Of a DNA stretch of 64,000 nt, positions 41,879-51,168 are shown piece by piece. Every line of letters begins with the position of its first letter. Within the stretch, counting starts at the first letter, position 1. Position numbers and translations under genes: made by a program. The stretch covers positions 2,379,492-2,443,491 of the forward strand of contig CANMVA010000001.1 in assembly GCA_947501355.1 (NCBI GenBank), read 5' to 3'. A model generated the notes under the pieces. That model worked only from the letters and a program-made list of their open reading frames with translations, searched no databases and was not told where the DNA came from. Origin of the DNA: an uncultured Paracoccaceae bacterium. Its GTDB lineage: Bacteria; Pseudomonadota; Alphaproteobacteria; Rhodobacterales; Rhodobacteraceae.

Positions 41879-42634
41879 ATGAACGTCAAACCCGACTTCT
41901 CGAAGAACGCCAATATGGCGACCACTGCTCCGGCCTTTCTGTCGGTCTGGGACATGCACGCCTATTACGGCGAAAGCTATATCGTGCAGGGCATCAGCTT
42001 TAACGTCCATGAAGGTGAAATCCTTGCCCTTCTGGGGCGCAACGGTGCTGGCAAGACCTCGACCCTGCGGTCGATTGCACGGCTGGGCGATCCGCAGGTC
42101 ACCCATGGGGAGATTTGGCTGGATCACAAACCGCTGCACAACATGGCCAGCCATGAGGCGGCCTCAGTCGGGCTTGGTCTGGTGCCGGAGGACCGCCGGA
42201 TCATCGCCGGTCTGACGGTCGAAGAGAACCTGAAGCTCGCCCAGATCGCCCCGCCCATCGGTTGGTCTATCGAGCGGCTTTATGACCTCTTTCCGCGTTT
42301 GGGTGAGCGCAAAAACCAGGAAGGCACAACCCTGTCGGGCGGGGAACAGCAGATGCTGTCAATTGCCCGCGCGCTGGCCCGTGACATCAAGGTTCTGCTG
42401 CTGGACGAGCCCTATGAAGGGCTCGCCCCTGTGATCGTGGACGAGATCGAAAAGACGCTCATCCACATCAAGGAACAGGGCATGACAACCGTCATCGTCG
42501 AGCAAAACGCCGTGCGTGCGTTGGAGCTGGCGGACCGGGCTGTGATCCTCGACACCGGGGGCATTGTGTTCGATGGCACCGCCGCCGAGGTTCTTGAGAA
42601 CGCCGAACTGCGGGCCGAATACCTGGCCATCTAA
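41879..42634 (+). CDS. livF: ABC ATP-binding protein, LivF type
   Basis: A 251-residue ATPase with Walker A Gly-Arg-Asn-Gly-Ala-Gly-Lys-Thr, signature Leu-Ser-Gly-Gly-Glu-Gln-Gln and Walker B Leu-Leu-Leu-Asp-Glu-Pro. The first 18 residues are an extension of the usual start; an internal start is possible. It is the last gene of the transporter operon and is followed by a hairpin terminator. Confidence 0.93.
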   Translation: MNVKPDFSKNANMATTAPAFLSVWDMHAYYGESYIVQGISFNVHEGEILALLGRNGAGKTSTLRSIARLGDPQVTHGEIWLDHKPLHNMASHEAASVGLGLVPEDRRIIAGLTVEENLKLAQIAPPIGWSIERLYDLFPRLGERKNQEGTTLSGGEQQMLSIARALARDIKVLLLDEPYEGLAPVIVDEIEKTLIHIKEQGMTTVIVEQNAVRALELADRAVILDTGGIVFDGTAAEVLENAELRAEYLAI

Positions 42635-42673
42635 AGACCGCGCCCCTGGCTTGACCTGGGGCGTCTCTGACGC

Positions 42674-42700
42674 AGGGGAAAGCAAAACTGTCTTTCCCCT
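42674..42700 (+). terminator. Terminator hairpin of the transporter operon
   Basis: AGGGGAAAG (42674-42682) pairs perfectly with CTTTCCCCT (42692-42700) around 9 nt. A weaker GC-rich stem (42641-42663) comes just before. No long T-run is seen, but the position 40 nt after livF and before accB fits a transcript end. Confidence 0.6.
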
Positions 42701-42825
42701 CGCAATTCCCTAACCCTCCCCCACATATTGACAAGGCTTGGCGCTTTTCACTACGTCAACCTTGCACTATACCTGACCGAAATCAGGGCCAAAGGCCTGT
42801 TGGGGACCACGAGGGCAAAACCACA

Positions 42826-43323
42826 ATGACAAAGACAAAATCCCATGACGGCGACGTAGAGTTCATTCAGGCGCTGGCAGAATTGTTGCGCGCGAATGAT
42901 CTGACCGAACTGGAGGTTCGCCGCGAATATGGCGAAGACAACTCGTTGGATGTCCGCGTGGCCCGCACGCAGCAGGTTGTGCAAACCATGGCCGCCCCTG
43001 CCCCGGCTGCCCCGGCTCCAGCAGCCGCACCGGCGCAAGCCGCACCAGCACCTGCTGCAGCGCCCGCTGGCGATGATCCGGCGAGCCACCCTGGCGCTGT
43101 CACGTCGCCGATGGTTGGCACGGTCTACATGCAGGCAGAGCCCGGCGCGCCGTCATTTATTTCGACAGGTCAACAGGTCAGCGAAGGCGAGACATTGCTG
43201 ATCATCGAAGCGATGAAAACGATGAATCAGATCCCGGCGCCGAAATCCGGCACTGTGACCCGCATTCTGGTCGAAGATGGCGCCCCGGTCGAGTTTGGCG
43301 CTCCGCTGGTCATCATCGAATAA
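42826..43323 (+). CDS. accB: Biotin carboxyl carrier protein of acetyl-CoA carboxylase
   Basis: A 165-residue carrier. Residues 1-48 are the N-terminal domain, 55-85 an Ala/Pro linker, and 90-165 the biotinyl domain, with Glu-Ala-Met-Lys-Thr-Met placing biotin on Lys131. It shuttles carboxyl groups from biotin carboxylase to the transferase in fatty acid synthesis. accC follows after 9 bp. Confidence 0.96.
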   Translation: MTKTKSHDGDVEFIQALAELLRANDLTELEVRREYGEDNSLDVRVARTQQVVQTMAAPAPAAPAPAAAPAQAAPAPAAAPAGDDPASHPGAVTSPMVGTVYMQAEPGAPSFISTGQQVSEGETLLIIEAMKTMNQIPAPKSGTVTRILVEDGAPVEFGAPLVIIE

Positions 43324-43332
43324 GGCGCGGAT

Positions 43333-44679
43333 ATGTTTGACAAAATCCTCATTGCGAACCGGGGCGAGATTGCGCTGCGGGTGATCCGCGCCGCGCGCGA
43401 GATGGGTATTCAATCGGTCGCCGTGCATTCCACGGCGGACGCGGATGCGATGCATGTGCGCATGGCCGATGAAAGCGTCTGCATCGGACCGCCCTCCGGC
43501 ACCGACAGCTACCTATCGATCCCGGCAATCATTTCGGCCTGTGAGATCACAGGCGCGCAGGCGATCCATCCCGGTTACGGCTTCCTGTCCGAGAATGCCA
43601 ATTTCGTGCAGATCGTCGAGGACCACGACATCACCTTCATCGGCCCGACAGCCGAGCATATCCGCATCATGGGCGACAAGATCACCGCCAAGGATACGAT
43701 GAAGAAGCTGGGCGTGCCTTGCGTTCCTGGCTCGGACGGCGGCGTTCCCGATCTGGAGACGGCCCGCACCGTGGCAGAAGATATCGGTTACCCAGTCATC
43801 ATCAAAGCCACCGCAGGTGGCGGTGGGCGCGGCATGAAGCTGGCCAAAACCGCTGATGATCTGGCAGAGGCGTTCCAGACCGCGCGGGCGGAAGGCAAAT
43901 CGGCCTTCGGCAATGACGAGGTCTATATCGAGAAATATCTCGGCACGCCCCGGCATATCGAAATTCAGGTCTTCGGCGACGGCAAAGGCAATGCCGTGCA
44001 TTTGGGGGAGCGGGACTGCTCGCTCCAGCGCCGTCATCAGAAGGTGTTTGAAGAGGCCCCCGGCCCCGCGATTGACCCAGAAACGCGGGCGAAAATCGGC
44101 AAGGTTTGCGCCGATGCGGTTGCAGACATCAACTATATCGGCGCGGGCACCATCGAATTTCTCTATGAAAACGGGGAGTTCTACTTCATCGAAATGAACA
44201 CCCGCTTGCAGGTCGAGCACCCGGTGACCGAAGCGATTTTCGGCGTCGATCTGGTGCGCGAGCAGATTCGCGTTGCGGAAGGCCTGCCGATGTCGTTCAC
44301 GCAGGATGATCTTGTGCTCAACGGCCACGCCATCGAAGTGCGGATCAACGCGGAGAAGCTGCCGAATTTCTCGCCCTGCCCCGGCACGGTGACGGCCTAT
44401 CATGCCCCCGGCGGTCTTGGCGTCCGCATGGACAGCGCGCTTTATGACGGCTACCGCATCCCGCCCTATTACGACAGCCTGATCGGCAAACTGATCGTGC
44501 ATGGGCGCGACCGGCCCGAAGCGCTGGCCCGCCTGCAACGCGCGCTTGGCGAGTTGATCGTGGACGGGATCGACACCACGGTCCCGCTTTTCCACGCGCT
44601 TTTGGCCGAAGAGGCTGTGCAAACAGGGGATTATAATATCCACTGGCTCGAAAAATGGCTTGAGACGAACCTGGAGTAA
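43333..44679 (+). CDS. accC: Biotin carboxylase of acetyl-CoA carboxylase
   Basis: A 448-residue enzyme of normal length. The N-domain starts [11 protein letters not shown]. The ATP-grasp glycine loop is Ala-Gly-Gly-Gly-Gly-Arg-Gly-Met, and [10 protein letters not shown] carries catalytic residues. It carboxylates the biotin on AccB using ATP and bicarbonate. It is in an operon with accB and probably aat. Confidence 0.97.
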   Translation: MFDKILIANRGEIALRVIRAAREMGIQSVAVHSTADADAMHVRMADESVCIGPPSGTDSYLSIPAIISACEITGAQAIHPGYGFLSENANFVQIVEDHDITFIGPTAEHIRIMGDKITAKDTMKKLGVPCVPGSDGGVPDLETARTVAEDIGYPVIIKATAGGGGRGMKLAKTADDLAEAFQTARAEGKSAFGNDEVYIEKYLGTPRHIEIQVFGDGKGNAVHLGERDCSLQRRHQKVFEEAPGPAIDPETRAKIGKVCADAVADINYIGAGTIEFLYENGEFYFIEMNTRLQVEHPVTEAIFGVDLVREQIRVAEGLPMSFTQDDLVLNGHAIEVRINAEKLPNFSPCPGTVTAYHAPGGLGVRMDSALYDGYRIPPYYDSLIGKLIVHGRDRPEALARLQRALGELIVDGIDTTVPLFHALLAEEAVQTGDYNIHWLEKWLETNLE

Positions 44680-44706
44680 TCCCAGGGCGTCCAGCGTGGA
44701 GACGAC

Positions 44707-45348
44707 ATGGACGCCGTCCTGACACCGGAACTGATGCTGCGGGCCTACACGATGGGCATCTTTCCGATGTCCGAAGGGCGCGATGATCCAGAGGTGTTCT
44801 GGGTTGATCCAAAACGGCGCGGCATCCTGCCTTTGGAGGGGTTTCACATCTCGCGCTCTCTGGCGCGGCGTATCAGGCAAGAGCCTTACCTGCTGACCGT
44901 GAATGAAGCGTTCAATGCTGTGGTCTCGGCCTGTGCGGATCGTGATGAGACCTGGATTAATCCAACGATTCAAGAGCTTTACGAGACGCTGCACCGCGCG
45001 GGTTTTGCCCAAAGCCAAGAGGTCTGGGACGGGCCTGAACTGGTCGGAGGCGTCTACGGTGTCACGATCGGCGCTGCATTTTTCGGCGAAAGCATGTTTA
45101 GCAAGCGGCGCGATGCCTCAAAGATCGCGCTGACCTATCTGGTGGATCGGCTGCGCGTCGGGGGCTTTCAGCTCTTCGATACACAATTCGTGACGCCGCA
45201 TCTGCTCAGCCTTGGGGCGCAGGAGGTGTCGCGCACGGCGTATCGGGACATGCTGGAGGCAGCCATCGAGACAGACGCCAATTTCTACGCGCAAGAGGCG
45301 GTGCCCGACGGCTATTCAGTGCTACAGCGCAGAACCCAGACGTCATAA
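44707..45348 (+). CDS. aat: Leucyl/phenylalanyl-tRNA-protein transferase
   Basis: A 213-residue enzyme. Tyr-Thr-Met-Gly-Ile-Phe-Pro-Met, Trp-Val-Asp-Pro-Lys-Arg-Arg-Gly-Ile-Leu-Pro and Gly-Gly-Val-Tyr-Gly-Val-Thr-Ile-Gly-Ala-Ala-Phe-Phe-Gly-Glu-Ser-Met-Phe are family motifs. It adds Leu or Phe to N-terminal Arg or Lys of proteins, which marks them for ClpAP. It converges with the DUF2155 gene and overlaps it by 37 bp. Confidence 0.95.
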   Translation: MDAVLTPELMLRAYTMGIFPMSEGRDDPEVFWVDPKRRGILPLEGFHISRSLARRIRQEPYLLTVNEAFNAVVSACADRDETWINPTIQELYETLHRAGFAQSQEVWDGPELVGGVYGVTIGAAFFGESMFSKRRDASKIALTYLVDRLRVGGFQLFDTQFVTPHLLSLGAQEVSRTAYRDMLEAAIETDANFYAQEAVPDGYSVLQRRTQTS

Positions 45349-45668
45349 CGCGGGTGATCCAGCGGGTTCAGCGCCGGGGCAGAGGCCACCATCCAGCCGG
45401 AAAAGACCATCTGCCGCTCGACCGCGTCGTAAATCTCAAGCCACGCATAGGCGTTACCTGCCGGGTTGCCGGTGGGATACCGGCATTGACCCAGAGAGAC
45501 CTGCAGGCGCCCGACCATCTTGGCCTCGCCCGTGGCGAGCGTCATGTCGACCAACGCACCGCTAACCTTGTCCAGCCCGCGGATCGTGGCACCGGGCGCG
45601 GTGCTGACTTGCTGAGCCGAGGCGACCCCTGCACAGGCCACAAACAGAGCGGCCCAAAGCGCCTTCAT
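45312..45668 (-). CDS. DUF2155 periplasmic protein
   Basis: A 118-residue protein with a signal peptide (residues 1-18, ending Ala-Ser-Ala). The family pattern includes Leu-Asp-Lys-Val-Ser-Gly, Cys-Arg-Tyr-Pro and a C-terminal Val-Trp-Val-Leu-Arg-Cys, with two cysteines likely bridged. The family is conserved in alphaproteobacteria beside mlaD and NDUFA12-like genes; its role is unknown. It overlaps mlaD by 4 bp. Confidence 0.88.
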   Translation of the reverse strand: MKALWAALFVACAGVASAQQVSTAPGATIRGLDKVSGALVDMTLATGEAKMVGRLQVSLGQCRYPTGNPAGNAYAWLEIYDAVERQMVFSGWMVASAPALNPLDHPRYDVWVLRCSTE

Positions 45669-46111
45669 TCGCCGTTGCCCGACACAAATCGCAGCAGGAG
45701 CGAGATCAGGCTGACCGAGCTCTGGGTGTCAACAATCTCGTCCCCCGGCTCAAGGTTGAACGGCGAACCACCCGGCACAAGTTCAACGAAATTGCCGCCC
45801 AGCAGGCCTTCGGAGGCAATCGCAACCGACGTGTCATCGGGCAGGACAATACCGTCCACGATGGCCAGCGTCGTATCCGCGCGAAAAGTTTCCGCATTTA
45901 AGTCAAGGGCTTTAACGCTTCCGACCGTGACACCGGCCATACGCACATCGGTGCCGACAGAGATCCCCTCGACCGAGCGGAAGCTGGCCACCAGATCGTA
46001 TTCGCCGCTATCATTGCTGTAACCGGTGGCCTGACCCGCATAGACCAGAAAGCCAATGGCCGCGGCCAGAACGGCGGTGCCGACGATCACTTCGGTTTTG
46101 TTTTCAGACAT
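45665..46111 (-). CDS. mlaD: MlaD-type MCE protein, lipid transport
   Basis: A 148-residue protein with one N-terminal membrane helix (about 7-27) and an MCE domain (about 35-115) with Gly-Ile-Ser-Val-Gly-Thr-Asp-Val-Arg-Met-Ala-Gly-Val. MlaD hexamers carry phospholipids across the periplasm to keep outer-membrane asymmetry. The permease and ATPase partners are not in this cluster. Confidence 0.92.
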   Translation of the reverse strand: MSENKTEVIVGTAVLAAAIGFLVYAGQATGYSNDSGEYDLVASFRSVEGISVGTDVRMAGVTVGSVKALDLNAETFRADTTLAIVDGIVLPDDTSVAIASEGLLGGNFVELVPGGSPFNLEPGDEIVDTQSSVSLISLLLRFVSGNGE

Positions 46112-46139
46112 GACCCACCCAAGCCTTCAATCTGTGTTG

Positions 46140-46523
46140 TTATTCGGGGCTCCACGCCTCGTAATCGGATTTTTCCTCGGGCGTTTTGCGCCGGATCGAG
46201 CCTGCAGGCGCATAGGCCATCGCCGTGCCTGTCAGGTTTTCCTGATGGGGCTTTTCCCACGCTTTGCGAGGCAACGGTGCCTCGGTCGGGGGCGTGTCCC
46301 ATGTGCGGTGCAACCAGCCATGCCATTCAGGTGCCACGCGCGACGCCTCGGCCTCGCCGTTGAAAATCACCCAACGGCGGCTGTCATCGCGGTTCTTGTA
46401 GAACACGTTGCCTTCAACGTCTTCGCCAACGCGCACGCCCTTGCGCCACGTCCAAAGCTGCGTGCCAAGGGTCTGACTGTTCCACCACGTCACGGTGCGC
46501 AGAAGTGTGTTCAAGATACCCAT
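46140..46523 (-). CDS. NDUFA12-like complex I accessory subunit
   Basis: A 127-residue protein of the NDUFA12/B17.2 family. It has Trp-Trp-Asn-Ser-Gln-Thr-Leu-Gly-Thr, Gly-Asn-Val-Phe-Tyr-Lys-Asn, Arg-Arg-Trp-Val-Ile-Phe-Asn-Gly and Pro-Glu-Trp-His-Gly-Trp-Leu-His. Alphaproteobacterial complex I carries this subunit at the junction of the arms. It lies upstream of mlaD in the same direction. Confidence 0.93.
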   Translation of the reverse strand: MGILNTLLRTVTWWNSQTLGTQLWTWRKGVRVGEDVEGNVFYKNRDDSRRWVIFNGEAEASRVAPEWHGWLHRTWDTPPTEAPLPRKAWEKPHQENLTGTAMAYAPAGSIRRKTPEEKSDYEAWSPE

Positions 46524-46587
46524 CGGGGCCTCCGGCTTGCGTTGGGCCAGCTATGCCCGATCCACACGCATTCGTCCAGTGGCCGGG

Positions 46588-47853
46588 TCAGCCCGCGCTG
46601 GCGCTTTCTTTTTCGCCCTCGCCATGGATCATCAGCGGTTGGGCATCTGCACCGACCGCTTCTTCGTTCACGACGACCTCGGTGACGCTGTCCATACCCG
46701 GCAGATCGAACATCGTGTCGAGGAGGATATCCTCAAGGATCGAGCGCAATCCGCGCGCGCCTGTCTTGCGTTCGATGGCCCGCTTTGCGATGGCGCTGAG
46801 CGCATCTTCGGTGAAGGTCAGCTTGGTGTCCTCCAGCTCGAACAGGCGCTGATACTGGCGCACCAGCGCGTTTTTGGGCTGGGTCAGGATGGTGACAAGT
46901 GCGTCTTCATCGAGGTCCTGCAACGTAGCGATCACCGGCAGACGCCCAACAAATTCGGGGATCAGACCGAATTTCAACAGGTCTTCGGGCTCAAGCTCGG
47001 TGAACATCTCACCAACACCGCGGTCATCATTGTTGCGCACATCCGCGCCAAAGCCCATGGCCGAGCCTTTGCCGCGCTGGGCGATGATCTTTTCAAGCCC
47101 CGCAAACGCACCGCCGCAGATGAACAGGATATTCGTGGTGTCCACCTGCAGGAATTCCTGCTGCGGATGCTTGCGCCCGCCCTGCGGCGGGACGGAGGCC
47201 ACGGTGCCTTCCATGATCTTCAGAAGCGCTTGCTGTACACCCTCACCGGAAACATCACGGGTGATGGACGGGTTGTCGGATTTACGTGTGATCTTGTCGA
47301 CCTCGTCGATATAGACGATGCCGCGCTGCGCGCGTTCGACATTGTATTCCGAGGCCTGGAGCAGCTTGAGAATGATATTCTCCACGTCCTCGCCGACATA
47401 GCCCGCTTCGGTCAGCGTCGTCGCGTCCGCCATGGTGAACGGCACGTCCAGAATGCGCGCCAGCGTCTGGGCCAGCAGCGTCTTGCCGCACCCCGTGGGA
47501 CCGATCAGCATGATGTTGGATTTCGCCAGCTCAATCTCGGAGCTGTTGCCGGAGTGATTGAGGCGTTTGTAGTGGTTGTGCACCGCGACCGACAGCACGC
47601 GCTTGGCATGGGCCTGACCGATCACGTAATCGTCAAGCACTTCGCAAATCTCAAGCGGGGTCGGCACGCCGTCGCTTGCCTTCAACCCAGCGGTCTTCGT
47701 CTCTTCGCGAATGATGTCCATGCAAAGCTCAACACATTCGTCGCAGATGAACACGGTCGGGCCTGCAATCAACTTGCGGACCTCGTGCTGGCTTTTGCCG
47801 CAAAAGCTACAATACAGGGTGTTTTTGCTGTCGCTGCTCGACGAATTCGACAT
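46588..47853 (-). CDS. clpX: ATP-dependent Clp protease ATP-binding subunit ClpX
   Basis: I chose ATG 47853 (421 residues), the usual ClpX start. A zinc finger (Cys15, Cys18, Cys37, Cys40) comes first, then the AAA+ core with Gly-Pro-Thr-Gly-Cys-Gly-Lys-Thr and the Ile-Gly-Phe-type ClpP-docking region. It unfolds tagged substrates and feeds them to ClpP, whose gene lies just upstream on the same strand. A long open frame on the opposite strand is only its shadow. Confidence 0.97.
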   Translation of the reverse strand: MSNSSSSDSKNTLYCSFCGKSQHEVRKLIAGPTVFICDECVELCMDIIREETKTAGLKASDGVPTPLEICEVLDDYVIGQAHAKRVLSVAVHNHYKRLNHSGNSSEIELAKSNIMLIGPTGCGKTLLAQTLARILDVPFTMADATTLTEAGYVGEDVENIILKLLQASEYNVERAQRGIVYIDEVDKITRKSDNPSITRDVSGEGVQQALLKIMEGTVASVPPQGGRKHPQQEFLQVDTTNILFICGGAFAGLEKIIAQRGKGSAMGFGADVRNNDDRGVGEMFTELEPEDLLKFGLIPEFVGRLPVIATLQDLDEDALVTILTQPKNALVRQYQRLFELEDTKLTFTEDALSAIAKRAIERKTGARGLRSILEDILLDTMFDLPGMDSVTEVVVNEEAVGADAQPLMIHGEGEKESASAG

Positions 47854-47903
47854 CACATACCTCTCGGGGCGGCGCCCCATTTGCCATCAGATCACCCAAA
47901 ACA

Positions 47904-47934
47904 GGCTGTCCCTAGCGCGCAGCTTAGGACAGCC
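47904..47934 (-). terminator. Hairpin between clpP and clpX
   Basis: GGCTGTCC (47904-47911) pairs with GGACAGCC (47927-47934) around 15 nt. On the minus strand a short T-run (TGTTTTGG) follows. It probably attenuates read-through from clpP to clpX. Confidence 0.6.
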
Positions 47935-47967
47935 ATTTCCGGTCTACAACGCCAAAATCTGCGCAGA

Positions 47968-48597
47968 TTACTTGTCGTCAGCGTCGTCTGTTTTGCGGCT
48001 CTCGACGATCTCGTCGATATGGCCCCAGTCCTTTGCCTCTTCGGGCGACATGAAATTATCGCGATCCAGCGCCTTTTCCACGGCCTTCTTAGTCTGGCCC
48101 GTGTGCCTGACGTAGATGTCGTAAAGACGGTCCTTCAGCTTCTGCGTCTCGGCCGCGTGGATCATGATATCGGAGGCCTGGCCCTGATATCCGCCCGACG
48201 GCTGGTGCACCATGATGCGGCTGTTGGGCAGCGAGAACCGCATGCCAGCCTCACCACCGGCCAGCAACACAGAGCCCATGGAGGCCGCCTGCCCGATGCA
48301 CAAGGTAGAGACCTTCGGCTTGATGTATTGCATCGTGTCGTAGATCGACAGACCGGATGTCACAACGCCACCGGGGCTGTTGATATACATCGAGATTTCC
48401 TTGGTCGGGTTCTCTGCCTCGAGGTGCAAAAGCTGTGCCACGATCAGATGGGACATTCCGTCGTGGATCGGGCCGTTGATAAAGACAATCCGCTCCTTCA
48501 GCAGGCGCGAGAAAATGTCATAGGCACGTTCGCCGCGGCTGGTCTGTTCGACCACCATCGGAACGAGGTTCATGTAGGTGTTTACGGGATCATGCAT
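47968..48597 (-). CDS. clpP: ATP-dependent Clp protease proteolytic subunit
   Basis: A 209-residue serine protease. The triad is Ser106 (Ala-Ala-Ser-Met-Gly), His131 (Val-His-Gln-Pro-Ser-Gly-Gly) and Asp180. The N-terminus ends its propeptide near residue 15. It forms tetradecamers with ClpX and ClpA. The last residues are acidic and unstructured. Confidence 0.97.
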   Translation of the reverse strand: MHDPVNTYMNLVPMVVEQTSRGERAYDIFSRLLKERIVFINGPIHDGMSHLIVAQLLHLEAENPTKEISMYINSPGGVVTSGLSIYDTMQYIKPKVSTLCIGQAASMGSVLLAGGEAGMRFSLPNSRIMVHQPSGGYQGQASDIMIHAAETQKLKDRLYDIYVRHTGQTKKAVEKALDRDNFMSPEEAKDWGHIDEIVESRKTDDADDK

Positions 48598-48762
48598 TGT
48601 GCCTGCCTCAAACGTCTAAAAGGGTTCTAGCTGGGATAAGCTAACAGAGTCTTAGGCCTGCCTTTGGGGGCCTGCAAGGGCAGCCCTCCAATTAGGCGGT
48701 TTTGACGGACGCCGCAGGCGACTTAGCTAGAGGCCCAACACCAAACGCTCTTCGAGGATCCG

Positions 48763-49980
48763 ATGCTGACCACGCTTCCCCCGACCCGCACCGCAGCCCT
48801 TGAACGGCTGCAAGCCTTTGTTCCCAAAGCGGGTTCTGCCTATGCGGCCAAGCGCAACTACGATCTGGACGGCCATCCGCATGTGTCGGGCCTGTCCCCC
48901 TACATTCGTCACCGCATGGTGACCGAAAAAGAGGTTTTGCAAGCAGTTCTGGGGCGTTACGCGCTCTCCACAGCTGAAAAATTTGTGCAGGAGGTTTACT
49001 GGCGGACCTACTGGAAAGGCTGGCTGGAGATGCGCCCGTCCGTCTGGACCGCTTACCGTGCGGGCGTTCAGGCAGCGTTGAACCGGGTTCAAACCGAAGC
49101 CGGCCTGCGCGCGGCATGGGAGGACGCGTGCCGGGGCGAGACGGAGATCGACGCGTTCAATCACTGGGCGCGTGAGTTGGTTGAGACGGGGTATCTGCAC
49201 AATCACGCACGGATGTGGTTCGCCTCCATCTGGATTTTCACCCTGCGGCTGCCATGGGAGTTGGGTGCGGATTTCTTCCTGCGCCATCTGATTGACGGCG
49301 ATCCGGCCTCCAACACGCTGGGATGGCGCTGGGTGGCGGGGCTCCAAACCAAGGGGAAAACCTATCTTGCGCGCGCCTCCAACATCGCGCGCTATACCGA
49401 AGGGCGGTTCAACCCGGACGGCGAATTATCAAGCTATGCAAATGCGTTGGAAGGCGTTCCTCATCCAGATCGCCTTCCCGCACCGATCCCTGAAAGCTGG
49501 GACCGCAGCGCGAGAACCGGATTGCTTTTGACCGAAGAGGATATGAGCCCTGGCTTCATCTTCAACGCGGGCCTCACGCCCGTGACAAGCGCTGCGATGC
49601 TGAGCACAGCCAGCCGCAGCCCGCTCCAAATTGGCCCCGTTGTTGAGAATTTCACATCCGCCGCGATGGAGAATTGCCTTGAGAGATACAGCGCAAACCT
49701 TTCAGAAAGCGCGGGAATTTTGCCCGGTCTTGATGAAGTGGAGGCTTGGGCCAAGAACGCCGGAATTGTGCAGATTGTGACACCCTACGCGCCTGTCGGG
49801 CCCGCGGCGGAGGCACTGTCTGATCTGGATCGGCGGCTCGCGCCCAAAGGCATCAGGCTGGTTCGCGCATTGCGTGACTTCGATGCTGCCGCATGGCCTC
49901 ACGCGACCCATGGGTTTTTCCGGTTCAAAGAGAAGATACCGTCCCTTGTTGGTCAGCTGAAAGGGCTCAAAGCCGCCTAG
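48763..49980 (+). CDS. Photolyase/cryptochrome-like protein with swapped domain order
   Basis: A 405-residue protein. Residues 25-220 are a clear photolyase FAD-binding domain (Ser-Gly-Leu-Ser-Pro-Tyr-Ile, Gly-Tyr-Leu-His-Asn-His-Ala-Arg-Met, Ile-Asp-Gly-Asp-Pro-Ala-Ser-Asn-Thr). In ordinary photolyases this domain follows an alpha/beta domain; here almost nothing precedes it. Residues about 250-400 look like an alpha/beta domain (Thr-Gly-Leu-Leu-Leu, Val-Gln-Ile-Val-Thr-Pro-Tyr) and end Phe-Phe-Arg-Phe-Lys. This suggests a permuted or independently built antenna-like part. It may repair DNA or sense light. It overlaps the convergent MBL gene by 4 bp. Confidence 0.82.
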   Translation: MLTTLPPTRTAALERLQAFVPKAGSAYAAKRNYDLDGHPHVSGLSPYIRHRMVTEKEVLQAVLGRYALSTAEKFVQEVYWRTYWKGWLEMRPSVWTAYRAGVQAALNRVQTEAGLRAAWEDACRGETEIDAFNHWARELVETGYLHNHARMWFASIWIFTLRLPWELGADFFLRHLIDGDPASNTLGWRWVAGLQTKGKTYLARASNIARYTEGRFNPDGELSSYANALEGVPHPDRLPAPIPESWDRSARTGLLLTEEDMSPGFIFNAGLTPVTSAAMLSTASRSPLQIGPVVENFTSAAMENCLERYSANLSESAGILPGLDEVEAWAKNAGIVQIVTPYAPVGPAAEALSDLDRRLAPKGIRLVRALRDFDAAAWPHATHGFFRFKEKIPSLVGQLKGLKAA

Positions 49981-50771
49981 AACGGCCAGCGGGTCGGACC
50001 CTTATCGAGACGATGAATGAAATCACTCGGCCCTTGCGGGAAAATCTCGCGCACAAGCGGATCATGGCCGGGGATCATCAGCTTCGGACTGGAGGCCAGC
50101 GCAACGATTTTGCCAAACCCGGCCAGCATGTCTTCAACATCAACAACGATCGGGAAAGGCTTGTTTGAAAACGCATTTTCATAGTAATGCGCCGCGTCAG
50201 AGGCGAGGCACATATAGCCTTCGGTCGTTTTGACCTGCACTGCTTGCAGACCTCTGGAATGACCCCCGATCCGGTGCACGGTGACACCGTCCGCCACCTG
50301 CCCGTCACCGTCATGAAAGATCACCCGCCCCGCATAAAGCCGTTTGATCGCCTCGCAGATATGATCGGCCGTGTAAGGCATCCGCAGCGTGTCGTGACAC
50401 ATGCACGGACCTGTCGCGAACGCCATTTCTGCCGCTTGCATATGCAGCGTTGCATTGGGAAACAGATGCAACCCGCCCGCGTGATCGTAATGCAGATGCG
50501 TGACGATCAGCGTCGTGATGTCAACCGGGCTCAATCCCAGCGGGGCCAATGCCTCTCCCGGATCCCGGCGAATGGGGCGGTCACGGGTCAATCCTTCGGC
50601 CGCGTCATAGCCCGTGTCGATCAGGATCACCTCTTCGCCTTGCTGCAGCACCCAGATGAAGTAATCCATTGCGTGCGGTGCGTCGTGATTGTCATCAAAC
50701 ACAAAGCTGTCCGCCCGCGTCCGTGCGTTCCGGTCTGCATATTTCACCGCATGCACGTGCCAGTCGGTCAT
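49977..50771 (-). CDS. MBL-fold metallohydrolase, AHL-lactonase-like
   Basis: A 264-residue metallo-beta-lactamase-fold enzyme. His-Leu-His-Tyr-Asp-His-Ala-Gly-Gly gives the two-metal site, with further ligands in Gly-Gly-His-Ser and Ile-Pro-Gly-His-Asp. The closest named types are N-acyl homoserine lactone lactonases and similar lactone hydrolases. Quorum quenching is possible but not shown. It overlaps the ABM-domain gene by 4 bp. Confidence 0.85.
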   Translation of the reverse strand: MTDWHVHAVKYADRNARTRADSFVFDDNHDAPHAMDYFIWVLQQGEEVILIDTGYDAAEGLTRDRPIRRDPGEALAPLGLSPVDITTLIVTHLHYDHAGGLHLFPNATLHMQAAEMAFATGPCMCHDTLRMPYTADHICEAIKRLYAGRVIFHDGDGQVADGVTVHRIGGHSRGLQAVQVKTTEGYMCLASDAAHYYENAFSNKPFPIVVDVEDMLAGFGKIVALASSPKLMIPGHDPLVREIFPQGPSDFIHRLDKGPTRWPF

Positions 50772-51058
50772 GGGACAAGCCTTTCATAAGACTGCACTTT
50801 TTTGGAGGCGATCATGTGGCCCGTTGCTGCGTCGAACGCTTTGAAATGCGCCGAGGCGAGATGGGCCTGAAAGGCTGCCTCACTGTCATAGACCTCATAC
50901 AGAAATATCTGATCGGGCGCTGCCGAGTTCTGGCACACGTCGAATTGCCGGCAACCGGGCTCTCGCGCGAGCGAGGTTGCCGCATTCTCCTGCATCAAGG
51001 GCAGAAACGCGTCGATATGCGCGGCCTTCAGCTCAAACTGAACGGAAATGACAAACAT
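50768..51058 (-). CDS. ABM-domain putative quinol monooxygenase
   Basis: I chose ATG 51058 (96 residues) with a perfect AAGGAGG. A small dimeric ferredoxin-like fold of the antibiotic biosynthesis monooxygenase family: Val-Ile-Ser-Val-Gln-Phe-Glu, Ala-Arg-Glu-Pro-Gly-Cys-Arg-Gln-Phe-Asp, then Tyr-Glu-Val-Tyr and His-Phe-Lys-Ala-Phe. Relatives act on quinols or aromatic compounds without cofactors. It is translationally coupled to the MBL hydrolase. Confidence 0.82.
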   Translation of the reverse strand: MFVISVQFELKAAHIDAFLPLMQENAATSLAREPGCRQFDVCQNSAAPDQIFLYEVYDSEAAFQAHLASAHFKAFDAATGHMIASKKVQSYERLVP

Positions 51059-51168
51059 CCCAATCCTCCTTGATTGCAGTGAACGGTGAAATGCCCCGCG
51101 TGACAAGCCCTTGCTTTTTCGAGGATTTTACGGCTTGTTTGCGCTCACATCGCCATGGGAGACATAAT

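Noticed and set aside
43513-45018. Minus-strand frame of 501 codons
   Set aside because: Antisense to accC and aat.
46495-48630. Plus-strand frame of 711 codons
   Set aside because: It lies antisense to clpX and clpP, which are unmistakable. High GC makes long shadow frames common here.
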